From contig NZ_JBFBLC010000006.1 in assembly GCF_040702505.1 (NCBI RefSeq), forward strand, positions 62,001-126,000: DNA of 64,000 bases. Reading direction: 5' to 3'. This DNA is from Terrabacter sp040702505. GTDB taxonomy: Bacteria > Actinomycetota > Actinomycetes > Actinomycetales > Dermatophilaceae. The position numbers and the translations under genes are program-made. Positions 9,701 to 16,952 of the stretch are shown one piece after another (position 1 is the stretch's first letter; the number at the start of each line of letters is the position of its first letter). Under the pieces are notes generated by a model. The model worked only from the letters and a program-made list of their open reading frames with translations. It ran no database searches and was not told the DNA's origin.

Positions 9701-10434
9701 GCGCCGGAGTACGCCTTGGCCGAGGGCTCCTGGTCCTCGTAGCGGATGCCCTCGGGGAACTCGCCGACGGCACGGTCGAAGAACTCCCGGCGGAACAGCT
9801 TGTTCCACGCGAAGACGTCGGCGAGGACCTCGGGGAAGTCGTCGAGGCGTACGCCGATCCGGTCACGGCGGTGCACGTCCTGGGCCCAGAGCGGCACCCA
9901 GGAGCGTGCCTCGTTGCGCCGCTCGAGCCCACCGACGACGAAGTCGGACCCCGACGTGGCCAGGCAGGTCACCATCATCTCGACCGCCCGCGCGGGCAGC
10001 GTGTCGTCGGAGTCGACGAAGCCGATGAACTCGCCACTCGCTGCGCGGATGCCGGTGTTGCGCGCGGCGCCGAGGCCGGCGTTCGGCTGCTCGATGACCC
10101 GGATGCGGCGGTCCCAGCGGGCGTAGCCGCGGGCGATCTCGGCGCTGCGGTCGGGGCTGCCGTCGATGACGACGATGATCTCGAGGTCGCGGTACCGCTG
10201 CCGCACGATGCTGTCGAGGCAGTCCGGGAGGTACTCCTCCACGTTGTAGCAGGGCACGACGAGGGAGACCCGCCCGGAGCTGGCCGGCGCGGTCGTCAGG
10301 GCCGCGGTCACGGTCTGGCGCAGGGCCGGGTGGAGCCGGTCGCGCAGCACCTCCCAGCGGTGGTGCGGGATGGACCGGAGCACCGCCTTCACCGTGCGGC
10401 TCGCGCGTCGCTTCACTTCGGATCGGCCCAGCAC
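6721..10434 (-). CDS. GT2 glycosyltransferase fused to TagF-type glycerophosphotransferase
   Basis: The protein has 1237 residues. An N-terminal GT2 domain (~residues 35-260) starts VSLVVPCYNVEEYLPDCL and contains GFVDSDDTLP. A middle region of ~500 residues looks like beta-sandwich repeats (many short valine/threonine strands). The C-terminal ~380 residues form a TagF-type domain with TYLQTWHGTPLKKIG and LITDYSSVMFDFIGTGRPM. This architecture is known for bifunctional teichoic-acid polymerases. GTG at 10434 was chosen because GAGGGG lies 7 bases upstream. An in-frame start at 10536 would add 34 arginine-rich residues with no ribosome site. The gene converges with the TagF-GT4 fusion, so one wall polymer may need both. 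Confidence 0.9.
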   Translation of the reverse strand: MLGRSEVKRRASRTVKAVLRSIPHHRWEVLRDRLHPALRQTVTAALTTAPASSGRVSLVVPCYNVEEYLPDCLDSIVRQRYRDLEIIVVIDGSPDRSAEIARGYARWDRRIRVIEQPNAGLGAARNTGIRAASGEFIGFVDSDDTLPARAVEMMVTCLATSGSDFVVGGLERRNEARSWVPLWAQDVHRRDRIGVRLDDFPEVLADVFAWNKLFRREFFDRAVGEFPEGIRYEDQEPSAKAYSGAKAFDVLHEVVYSWYVRGDGTSITQQKSSMVDLTDRLTVMSRVADVLRRQASPHVLHQWQAKSVGLDLRSYYNEVPRTDDDYFDALASGLAAVARDMDDDTWGLVSLHDRLLARMVQQGHRDDIRTTLSRRSEVGDAWESDFSVDPPQARPLYLEDLQSFRPTAADLALTDVDDRMRVTVFGYELDGDDLVVTGMAWVPGLDLSATTTTLTAHLVDEQADEQDGGPEPVAVGADLVLSVERFEDPVLDELAAQASPSQAGSGFRVRTDLAELATALGAHHPAVDDVDSHPGWHLELELELHQDGGTRRSWRTPVTGWDRRWTGQELEISPLHEGQRVAPRYSAARGLQLHLFAPRVVATEARLVGRELHLVATAGDEPISAFTLSGGSVGIRRSVPAVAVEGGYAATITVPPLPAGASPTTDYRWGVRAVLPSGPAPVVYAGSTAELARTSPHTGGLRLALVGSGRLRMHDRKLHASIHAVSVAPDQRSFTVTGYAGSDVGDALHLALVSDQGDWLPTAVRHDVTTGRFEADFDLLVERWGQLVARATGGYSLRLLRSPGVTERSVWVPVAPHAVEDVSPHFLHWHRSDEVSFRFTITSRARALWVNTRASIPEDDWTRAGQWTMRRGTPALLRSPVEEGVLLSTFGGRSPADSPLALYEELVRRDFPHRLVWEVADGTAVVPDGAETVVVGTREHLRALETSRHLVANNNFPFFYRKHADQTYLQTWHGTPLKKIGRHVPAGNLSLSYRGLMVREARAWDLLLAQNDFASTVLPDALGFEGEVLNLGYPRNDLLTTGSEADRARVRERLGVSGDARLVLYAPTWRDDVRTASGGYAMVNHLELDVVSRAFGGDSVLLVRGHSNTPGLGQSVAANVVDVSRYPDITELMLVADVLITDYSSVMFDFIGTGRPMLFLTPDVAQYAGTTRGFYLDFAEIAPGPLLSSTDSVLQTLTSLGQIEATYRERYTAFRERFAPRDDGKAAARVVDAVWGA

Positions 10435-10707
10435 GTAACAGCCCCTCGTGGTCCTCGTGGTCGGAGTCGACGACCGGGTCGTGCGGGGGTCGGCCCGCGG
10501 ATGCGCGCGCTCGGCGCGGGGTCGTCGGTGCCCCATTGTGGCATCGCACCGCGTGGACCCCCGCCGCGCCGGGAGTCCACGGAGTGCGGGCGCCCCACGC
10601 GGCGCCGTGCACGCTTACGCCGGGAGCGGGCCCTAGACTGCCCATCGGCGATGCCCGGATCGGGTCTGCGCCGACCTGTTCCAGACGAGAAGGTAGGACC
10701 CGCTCGC

Positions 10708-11508
10708 ATGATCCTGTTGCCCCAGGCGCGAGGCGTCATCGCCCGTAGGCAGGTGCTCGACACCCTGGTGCGTCGAGACCTGCGCGTGAGGTACGCCGGC
10801 AGCGCCATCGGCTACCTCTGGACGATCATCGACCCGCTGGCGATGGCCCTGATCTACTTCGTGGTCTTCACCTTCATCTTCAAGGCCCGCAGCGTGGGCT
10901 ACCAGCCCTACGTCCTGTTCATCGTCATCGGCGTCCTCGCGTGGCAGTGGTTCTCCCAGTGCGCCACCGAGACCTCGCGTGCGTTGCTGTCAGAGGCTCG
11001 GCTGGTGCGCTCGACGAACCTGCCCCGCGAGCTGTGGGTGGTGCGCATCGTCGTGGCCAAGGGCATCGAGTTCGTGCTGTCCCTGCCGGTGCTCGCAGGC
11101 TTCGCCATCTACTTCATCGCCGCGGGCCAGACGAGCGTGCACTACCGGCTGCTGCTGTTCCCGCTCGGCATCGTGCTGCAGTTCCTGCTCTCGGTCGGCC
11201 TCGGGCTCGTGCTCGCGCCGGTCACCGTGCTCTTCACCGACATGCCGAGGATCGTGCGGATCGCCCTGCGGATGGGCTTCTACGCCACGCCGATCATCTA
11301 CGGCGTCCACGCGGCGCCGCCGCTGCTGCGCGACCTGCTGCTGCTCAACCCGATGGCCGGGATCCTCGAGATGTACCGGGCGGGCTTCTTCCCGCACGAG
11401 GTCAACGTCCCGGCGATCCTCTCCTCCGTCGTCATCACGTTCATCACGCTCGTGGCCGGGACCGTCGTGTTCAAGCGGCTCGAGGCTCCCGTGCTCAAGG
11501 AGATCTGA
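10708..11508 (+). CDS. ABC exporter permease, Wzm/TagG family
   Basis: This 266-residue membrane protein has six hydrophobic segments and the ABC-2 polysaccharide-exporter look: RRDLRVRYAGSAIGYLWT before the first helix, then PLAMALIYFVVF. It should form the membrane channel moving a lipid-linked wall polymer outward, paired with the next gene's ATPase. ATG 10708 follows a GAGAAGGTAGGA site. A much longer frame continues upstream, but it is antisense to the GT2-TagF gene. A TAGACT -10-like box lies at 10634-10639. The stop overlaps the ATPase start by one base, indicating coupled translation. It is the first gene of a six-gene run to 16511. Confidence 0.93.
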   Translation: MILLPQARGVIARRQVLDTLVRRDLRVRYAGSAIGYLWTIIDPLAMALIYFVVFTFIFKARSVGYQPYVLFIVIGVLAWQWFSQCATETSRALLSEARLVRSTNLPRELWVVRIVVAKGIEFVLSLPVLAGFAIYFIAAGQTSVHYRLLLFPLGIVLQFLLSVGLGLVLAPVTVLFTDMPRIVRIALRMGFYATPIIYGVHAAPPLLRDLLLLNPMAGILEMYRAGFFPHEVNVPAILSSVVITFITLVAGTVVFKRLEAPVLKEI

Positions 11509-12254
11509 TGAAGCCCGTCATCGAGGCGCACGGCCTCGGCATCGAGTTCTACCGCAGCCGGCGGCGGAAGATGTCGCTGCGCGAGATCGTCTTCAAGGGC
11601 CAGAACACCGCGCCGAAGGACACCTTCTGGGCGCTGCGCGACATCTCCTTCACCGTGGCGCCGGGCGAGGCGGTCGGGCTGGTCGGCGGCAACGGCAGTG
11701 GCAAGAGCACCCTGCTGAAGATGATCGCCGGCGTCATGATCCCCGACGAGGGCAAGGTCGCGGTGCGCGGCGGCGTGGCACCGCTCATCGAGCTGACGGG
11801 TGGCTTCCTCGGGGAGCTCACGGCGCGCGACAACCTCTACCTCGCTGCCGGCCTGCACGGCCTGAGCAAGGAGCAGATGGACGAGCGCTACGACGAGATC
11901 GTCGAGTTCGCCGGGCCGCAGGTGAAGGCCGGCATGGACATGGCCTACCGCCACTTCTCGTCCGGCATGCAGGTGCGCCTCGCCTTCGCGCTCATCACCA
12001 CCCTCGACGAGCCGATCGTGCTCGTCGACGAGGTCCTCGCCGTCGGCGACCGCGCCTTCCGGGAGAAGTGCTACCAGCGCATGGAGAACATGCTGGCGGG
12101 CGGCAAGACCCTCTTCATGGTCTCCCACAGCGAGGCCGACCTCCGCCGCTTCGCCGAGCGCGGCCTCTACCTGCACCAGGGCAGCCTCGTCGGGGACGGC
12201 CCGATCGAGGAGGTCATCGACCACTACAACGCGGACGCGGACGCGGCGAAGTGA
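11508..12254 (+). CDS. ABC exporter ATP-binding subunit, Wzt/TagH family
   Basis: The 248-residue nucleotide-binding protein has Walker A GGNGSGKST, a signature region around HFSSGMQVRLAFA, Walker B VLVDEVLAVGD and the switch histidine in MVSHSEADL. SSGM in the signature and DEVLAVGD are characteristic of polysaccharide and teichoic-acid exporters. There is no long C-terminal carbohydrate-binding domain, so this is the short form, which does not read a chain terminus. It should drive export with the permease encoded directly upstream. The final bases overlap the GTG of the following phosphotransferase by four. Confidence 0.94.
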   Translation: MKPVIEAHGLGIEFYRSRRRKMSLREIVFKGQNTAPKDTFWALRDISFTVAPGEAVGLVGGNGSGKSTLLKMIAGVMIPDEGKVAVRGGVAPLIELTGGFLGELTARDNLYLAAGLHGLSKEQMDERYDEIVEFAGPQVKAGMDMAYRHFSSGMQVRLAFALITTLDEPIVLVDEVLAVGDRAFREKCYQRMENMLAGGKTLFMVSHSEADLRRFAERGLYLHQGSLVGDGPIEEVIDHYNADADAAK

Positions 12255-14143
12255 CCTCGACGCTGACCTGGGGCGATCCGCCCCTCGTCGGTAGCCCGCG
12301 CGCCCGCGCCCTGCGCGGCACGTCTTCGGGCGGGGCGCTCGTGCAGGTCGGCCGTCCCGCCTCCTCGGAGGCGGCGGCCGTCGCCGCCCTCGCCTCCGCC
12401 TACGACCTGCGTCGGGAGGCCACGAGCGCCACCGACCTCCCGAGCGTCCTCGAGCAGGTCGCCGCCCACGCCCGGTCCGACGCCGGCACACCCCTCGTGC
12501 TCGTGGCGGGGGACGTCGACGTGAGCCCCGTCGCCCTGCTCGACACCCTCGACGGCGCGGACGCCACCGGTGCGGCGGTCGTCGAGGGCGCCGCCGTCAC
12601 CGAGCGCGCCGGGGCTCCTGCTGCCGTACGCGTGTCGCGGGCGCGCCGGCTCGTCGTGGGGGTGGGTGCGGCCGGCCACGCCGTCGGCAACCCGGGTGCG
12701 TATGCCGTGGGCGTGCTGCGCGTCCGGGCCGCCGACCGCGCGGCGCTGGCCGCAGCCCTCACCGAAGCCGCGACCGCGCTGCGTGCCGGAGCGACGGGCG
12801 AAGCCGAGCCGGCGGGACCGGACGCCTTCGACGTCGTCCTGCTCGCCGCCGTGCGAGCCGGCCTGCCGGTGCGGGCCGTCCCCGTCGCCCACCAGCGGGT
12901 GCGGCGCGGTGACTGGCAGGTCGACGGCGCGCCCGGCTCGCCCTGGCAGCAGCGGCTGCGCGCCGCCTCGCGCGGCAACGACGGCGTCTTCTCGATGCTC
13001 GCGATCCGGCCGCTCTCGCGGCGCCTGACGGCATACGGCCTCGGGCGGGACTGGAGCCCGAACGCGGTCACCGCCGTCAGCCTCGCGCTCGGCCTGGCGG
13101 CGTGCGCCGCCGTCGCCACCGGGCTGTGGTGGGCGTGGCTGCTCGCGGCGGTGCTGCTGCAGGCGTCACTCGTCGTCGACTGCGTCGACGGCGAGATCGC
13201 GAGGTTCACCCGCGTCTCGAGCCCGCTGGGTGCCTGGCTCGACGCCGTGAGCGACCGGGTCAAGGAGTTCGCGATGGTGGCGGCCCTCGCCTGGGTCGCC
13301 GCGCGGCGGGGGAGCGACCTGTGGTGGCTCGCGGTCCTCGTGCTCACCGTCCTCGCCTTCCGGCACGTCGAGGACCACGCGTACGCCATGCGCACCCGGG
13401 CGCAGCTGCTGGCCGAGGGCTGGCCCGAGCGCCCCGCGGCGGGCGGGCTGGGAGCCCCGGACGCACGCGCCTGCGACGCGCCCGCCGGAGTCCCCACGAC
13501 GGTCCCACTGCCACCCGCGCGCCGGGCGCGGCTGGTGCGGGGCGCGAAGCAGGTGCTGCACCTGCCTGTCGCCGAGCGCTACCTCATCATGTCGCTCGGC
13601 CTGCTCACGATGAGCCCTGCCGTCGTGCTGTGGGCCCTCGGGATCGCCTCGCTCCTCGCCCTCGGCTGGACCCAGGCCGGCCGGCTCGCCCGAGCGGTCA
13701 CCGGTCGGGACGGCTTCCGGCGCGACCGTCCGGACACCGCGCTCGCCGAGCTGTGCGACCTCGCCGTGCTGCCACGGCCCTCGGGGCGCGGGCGGCTCTC
13801 CTGGCAGGTGCCGGGGCTGCTGCTGCTCGTCGAGACGGCGGCGCTGCTGCTGGCGGCCGGGGACGACACCACCGCCCGTGCCGCGGCCTACGCGTGGCTC
13901 GCCGTCGTGTGCTGGCGCGTCTACGACAACGCCTACCGGCTGCGCGAGACGGGCGAAGGCGGCCCCGGCTGGCTGCGGCGGGGGAGCGGCCTCGAGTGGC
14001 GCGTCATCGTGCTGGCCCTCGTCGGTGGCGCCCTGTCCCAGCCCGCCCCGGCACTGCTGGGCGTCGCGCTCGTGCTCGCCGCCCTTTCCGCCGCGGCCTC
14101 GGCCCAGGGGTGGAGCGGCCGGCTCGGCGACAAGGCAGGATAG
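12251..14143 (+). CDS. CDP-alcohol phosphotransferase with N-terminal nucleotidyltransferase-like region (DUF5941-like)
   Basis: This 630-residue membrane protein starts at GTG 12251 inside the ATPase stop. Residues ~305-335 carry the complete CDP-alcohol phosphotransferase signature: D310xxD313G, A317R318, G327, D331, D335, bounded by membrane helices. Residues 1-~225 look like a Rossmann domain similar to those fused to archaeal inositol-phosphate synthases, but I see no intact nucleotide-binding glycine motif, so it may be non-catalytic. The C-terminal ~150 residues are further hydrophobic helices. The enzyme should transfer a phospho-alcohol from a CDP-alcohol to an acceptor alcohol; the alcohol is unknown. 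Placement between an exporter and TagD suggests making or decorating a polymer lipid anchor. Confidence 0.85.
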   Translation: MTSTLTWGDPPLVGSPRARALRGTSSGGALVQVGRPASSEAAAVAALASAYDLRREATSATDLPSVLEQVAAHARSDAGTPLVLVAGDVDVSPVALLDTLDGADATGAAVVEGAAVTERAGAPAAVRVSRARRLVVGVGAAGHAVGNPGAYAVGVLRVRAADRAALAAALTEAATALRAGATGEAEPAGPDAFDVVLLAAVRAGLPVRAVPVAHQRVRRGDWQVDGAPGSPWQQRLRAASRGNDGVFSMLAIRPLSRRLTAYGLGRDWSPNAVTAVSLALGLAACAAVATGLWWAWLLAAVLLQASLVVDCVDGEIARFTRVSSPLGAWLDAVSDRVKEFAMVAALAWVAARRGSDLWWLAVLVLTVLAFRHVEDHAYAMRTRAQLLAEGWPERPAAGGLGAPDARACDAPAGVPTTVPLPPARRARLVRGAKQVLHLPVAERYLIMSLGLLTMSPAVVLWALGIASLLALGWTQAGRLARAVTGRDGFRRDRPDTALAELCDLAVLPRPSGRGRLSWQVPGLLLLVETAALLLAAGDDTTARAAAYAWLAVVCWRVYDNAYRLRETGEGGPGWLRRGSGLEWRVIVLALVGGALSQPAPALLGVALVLAALSAAASAQGWSGRLGDKAG

Positions 14144-14149
14144 GGGCTC

Positions 14150-14956
14150 GTGACGCACGACCCCACCGACGACCATCCCACCCTCGAGCAGCTTCGGGCC
14201 GTGGCCCAGCCGCCGGAGCACATCGCGCGCTACAACGCCGAGCACTGGGCGGGGGCCCTCTACATCCGCCACCTGTCGATCTACGCCACCAGGGCCCTGC
14301 TGCCCACGAGGATCAGCCCCAACGGTGTCACCTGGCTGATGATCCTCGTCGGCGTGCTCGGCGCCTTCGCCATCCCGTTCGGCGGCGTGATCGGGCCGCT
14401 CGTCGCGGCCGTCGCGATGCAGGTGCAGATCCTGCTCGACTGCTCCGACGGCGAGGTCGCCCGCTGGCGCCAGCGCTTCTCACCGGCCGGCATCTACCTC
14501 GACCGCATCGGCCACTACGTCACCGAGGCGGCGATCCCGATCGCCATCGGGCTGCGCGCCGACGGCTGGTCGCTCGGCCGGCCGAGCGACGTCGGCGGCT
14601 TCACCGTCCTCGGCCTGCTCGTGGCCGTGGTCGTGCTGCTCAACAAGGCCTTCACCGACCTCGTCGTGGTGGCCCGGGCCAAGACCGGTCGACCGATGCT
14701 CGAGGACGTGGCGCAGGTGACCGCCTCGAAGGTGTCGGGGATCGCTGCCGTACGCCGGGCCCTCGGGCACCTGCCCTTCTTCCGGGCCTTCGTGGCCGTC
14801 GAGGCGAGCCTGCTGGCCCTGCTCGCGGCCGTCGTCGACGTCGCACACGGTGACCTGCTCGGCACCCAGGTGCTCGTGGTGGTGATGCTGCCGCTGGCGC
14901 TCGTCACGGCTGCGGGGCACCTCCTCGGCGTCCTCACGAGCTCGAGGCTCGACTGA
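14150..14956 (+). CDS. Second CDP-alcohol phosphotransferase, variant active site
   Basis: The 268-residue membrane protein starts at GTG 14150, six bases after the previous stop, with a weak AGGATAGGGG site. Its signature reads D97xxD100G, A104R105, G114, D118, then H122 where the family has its fourth aspartate, the proposed catalytic base. Everything else in the motif is intact and about six hydrophobic segments are present, so the gene is not simply decayed. It may use His as base, have an altered acceptor, or act as a partner of the complete enzyme encoded just upstream. The stop overlaps the next gene's ATG by one base. Confidence 0.85.
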   Translation: MTHDPTDDHPTLEQLRAVAQPPEHIARYNAEHWAGALYIRHLSIYATRALLPTRISPNGVTWLMILVGVLGAFAIPFGGVIGPLVAAVAMQVQILLDCSDGEVARWRQRFSPAGIYLDRIGHYVTEAAIPIAIGLRADGWSLGRPSDVGGFTVLGLLVAVVVLLNKAFTDLVVVARAKTGRPMLEDVAQVTASKVSGIAAVRRALGHLPFFRAFVAVEASLLALLAAVVDVAHGDLLGTQVLVVVMLPLALVTAAGHLLGVLTSSRLD

Positions 14957-16062
14957 TGTCCGCCGGCTCGGCCGTGCCGCCGGGTTCGGGTATGCCGTCG
15001 GGCTCGGGTATGCCGTCGGGCTCGGGTATGCCGTCGGGCTCGGGTGTGCCGTCGGGCGGGGGACACGTCGTCCAGTGGGCACAGGAGCACGGCGAGGTGG
15101 GCGGTGTCATGACGAGCCACCGCCAGATGACGGCGGCGCTGCGCGCCGACGGGCACGAGGTGACCTATCTCGACACCGGCTCGGCGCGCCGCGCTGTGGG
15201 CGCGGCGGGATCACTCTGGAACCGTCGTTCGCTGCACGTCCTGCACATCACCCGGCTCTTCCGCGCCGCGCAGCTGGCCCCGGCCCTCGCGGTCCTGCCG
15301 GGCGCGAAGGCGCTGGTGCTGCACTCAGGGTCCACGGCGGGGCAGCTGTCCGCCATGGCCCCGTGGCGACGTCGGCTCGTGCTGAGGGCGCTGCGGGCCT
15401 TCGACGAGATCTGGGCCGTCAACGGCGCCATACGTGACCTGCTGCCTGCCGACCTCGCAGCGCGCACGACGGTCGTGACCCCCTTCGACGCGCGTGGGAT
15501 GGCCGTGAGGGGCACCCCCGGCCGCGACGCACACGCTCTGGCTCTGGCCACCAACGCCGGGCTGCCGCACTACAACGCGGTCCTCGGGGTGGAGGCCACC
15601 GAACGAGTGCGGCGGCAGTGGCCGGATGCGACCCTGCACCTGCTCGCCTACGGCAACGACGGGGCCGAGCTGGCCGAGCTGCGGGCCCGGGTCGCGGGCC
15701 TGGACTGGGTGCAGCTCTCGTTCGACCTGACACCGCAGCAGGTCAGCGACGTGCTGGCGCGGACGGGTGTCTTCCTGCGCCCGACCAGCTGGGACGGTGA
15801 CAGCCTCGTCGTCCGGGAGGCGCAGGCGCTGGGGGCCCGGGTGGTCGCGAGCGACTGCGCGCCGCGGCCCCGCGGCGTCGAGCTGTGCGCACTCGATGCG
15901 GAGCAGCTCGCGTCGGCGGTGCTGCACGGTGGGAGGGTGAGCGACGGCGCCGGCCTGGCCGACACGACGTTGGCGGACGCGGCCGAGCGGCTGCTCGGGC
16001 GAGCACCCGCAGGTAGCCCCCGAGACGGTAGCCCCGAGACGGTAGCCTCTGAGGACCTCTGA
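14956..16062 (+). CDS. Glycosyltransferase, GT4-like, with repeat-encoded N-terminal tail
   Basis: The 368-residue protein begins with a ~35-residue Gly/Ser/Pro/Met tail from an 18-bp tandem repeat, then VVQWAQEHGEVGGVMTSHRQ, a GT-B start. The C-terminal half has RPTSWDGDSLVVREAQALG, equivalent to the GT4 donor-binding Ex7E loop with Asp at the first position. It should add a sugar during wall-polymer synthesis in the cytoplasm. ATG 14956 overlaps the upstream stop. Each repeat unit contains an in-frame ATG preceded by GGG, so later starts would also work and differ only in tail length. Confidence 0.8.
   Translation: MSAGSAVPPGSGMPSGSGMPSGSGMPSGSGVPSGGGHVVQWAQEHGEVGGVMTSHRQMTAALRADGHEVTYLDTGSARRAVGAAGSLWNRRSLHVLHITRLFRAAQLAPALAVLPGAKALVLHSGSTAGQLSAMAPWRRRLVLRALRAFDEIWAVNGAIRDLLPADLAARTTVVTPFDARGMAVRGTPGRDAHALALATNAGLPHYNAVLGVEATERVRRQWPDATLHLLAYGNDGAELAELRARVAGLDWVQLSFDLTPQQVSDVLARTGVFLRPTSWDGDSLVVREAQALGARVVASDCAPRPRGVELCALDAEQLASAVLHGGRVSDGAGLADTTLADAAERLLGRAPAGSPRDGSPETVASEDL
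14977..15060 (+). repeat. 18-bp tandem repeat within a glycosyltransferase gene
   Basis: The unit CCGTCGGGCTCGGGTATG is present about 4.7 times; the first copy differs at two bases, the fourth ends GTG, and the last is partial. Because 18 is a multiple of three, copy-number changes keep the reading frame and only lengthen or shorten a PSGSGM tail. The repeats carry three in-frame ATG codons near the gene start. Confidence 0.95.
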
Positions 16063-16109
16063 GCGGGTCCGGTCGGGCCCTGCGCACACCTGTTGAAGGA
16101 GCACACCCC

Positions 16110-16511
16110 TTGTCCTCGACCACCGTCATCACCTTCGGCACGTTCGACGTGTTCCACGTCGGCCACGTCCGGGTGCTCAAGCGCGCGGCCGAGCTCGGCG
16201 ACCGCCTCGTCGTCGGCGTGTCGTCCGATGCCCTCAACATCGCCAAGAAGGGCCGCGCACCGGTCTTCAACGAGGACGAGCGGCTCGAGATCATCAGCAG
16301 CCTGCGCGTCGTCGACGGCGTCTTCCTCGAGGAGTCGCTCGAGCAGAAGCGCGACTACATCCTCGAGCAGAAGGCCGACGTGCTCGTCATGGGTGACGAC
16401 TGGGCCGGGAAGTTCGACTGGGTCAAGGACGTGTGCGACGTCGTCTACCTGCCGCGGACCCCGTCGGTGTCGACCACGGGCCTGATCGAGCACATCGCCG
16501 GGCTGAGCTGA
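16110..16511 (+). CDS. tagD: Glycerol-3-phosphate cytidylyltransferase-like enzyme (TagD family)
   Basis: The 133-residue protein has the cytidylyltransferase signature HVGH (residues 16-19) within TFDVFHVGH and the second motif RTPSVSTT (116-123; family consensus RTxGISTT). It should form a CDP-alcohol, classically CDP-glycerol, from CTP and an alditol phosphate. That would supply the TagF-type polymerases, and possibly the two CDP-alcohol phosphotransferases encoded upstream. The start is TTG 16110 with GAAGGAGC 8 bases upstream. Length matches TagD and GCT enzymes. It is the last gene of the exporter operon, and a stable hairpin follows. The close relative PEP/ethanolamine-phosphate branch cannot be excluded from sequence reading alone. 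Confidence 0.9.
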   Translation: MSSTTVITFGTFDVFHVGHVRVLKRAAELGDRLVVGVSSDALNIAKKGRAPVFNEDERLEIISSLRVVDGVFLEESLEQKRDYILEQKADVLVMGDDWAGKFDWVKDVCDVVYLPRTPSVSTTGLIEHIAGLS

Positions 16512-16541
16512 GCCGGGCGGCCGGGCGCTCCCCGCCCGGCT
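16511..16541. terminator. Hairpin between convergent tagD-like and DUF2304 genes
   Basis: A perfect 9-bp stem GCCGGGCGG (16512-16520) pairs with CCGCCCGGC (16532-16540), extended by one A-T pair, with an 11-base loop. It sits in the 39-bp gap between two convergent stops, so it may serve both strands. There is no T-run, as is common in very GC-rich genomes. Confidence 0.65.
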
Positions 16542-16550
16542 GGCGGCGAC

Positions 16551-16952
16551 TCAGGACGTGCGCGGGTCGGTCGTGCCGGGATCGGAACCGGGCGTGCCCG
16601 GAGTGCGCCCGGGCGGCCCGTCCTGCCGGATCGCCTCGTCGATGGCGATGGAGCGCACGAGGCGCCGCAGGTGCTGGTCGGTGTCGCGCAGCCGGAAGTA
16701 GAGCCCGAGGGTCGTCAGCACGAACACCACGATGAGCAGGTAGAGCAGCAGGTCGGTGCCGCGGGCGACCCCGAGGGCGTTGGCGAAGGCCTGGGGGATG
16801 TCGGGGTCGATGATCGACGCGACGGCGGCGACGGCCATCAGCAGGACGAGCAGCCGGGAGCCGGCGCGCAGCTCGACGCGCTGGCGGTTGCGGAAGACGA
16901 TCACGAGGATCAGCACCGCCGCCAGGACCAGGGGGACTTTGATCCACTGCAT
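16551..16952 (-). CDS. DUF2304 membrane protein (copy 1)
   Basis: The 133-residue protein has three or four hydrophobic segments in its first ~85 residues, including SIIDPDIPQAFANALGVARG, then a charged RLRDTDQHLRRLVRSIAIDE segment. This fits the DUF2304 family. The family has no known biochemical activity as far as I know, but its genes habitually sit beside DPM-like GT2 genes, as here. The start overlaps the stop of the upstream GT2 gene by one base, so the two are translated together. I infer it anchors or assists the glycosyltransferase. A second pair of the same kind lies at 28863-29974. Confidence 0.85.
   Translation of the reverse strand: MQWIKVPLVLAAVLILVIVFRNRQRVELRAGSRLLVLLMAVAAVASIIDPDIPQAFANALGVARGTDLLLYLLIVVFVLTTLGLYFRLRDTDQHLRRLVRSIAIDEAIRQDGPPGRTPGTPGSDPGTTDPRTS

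Noticed and set aside
7117..10707. Upstream extension of the ABC permease frame
   Set aside because: It runs antisense through the GT2-TagF gene; the permease has a good ribosome site and natural N-terminus at 10708.
14977..15060. Phase-variable switch in the glycosyltransferase gene
   Set aside because: The 18-bp unit keeps the frame, so on/off switching by slippage is not expected; only tail length would change.
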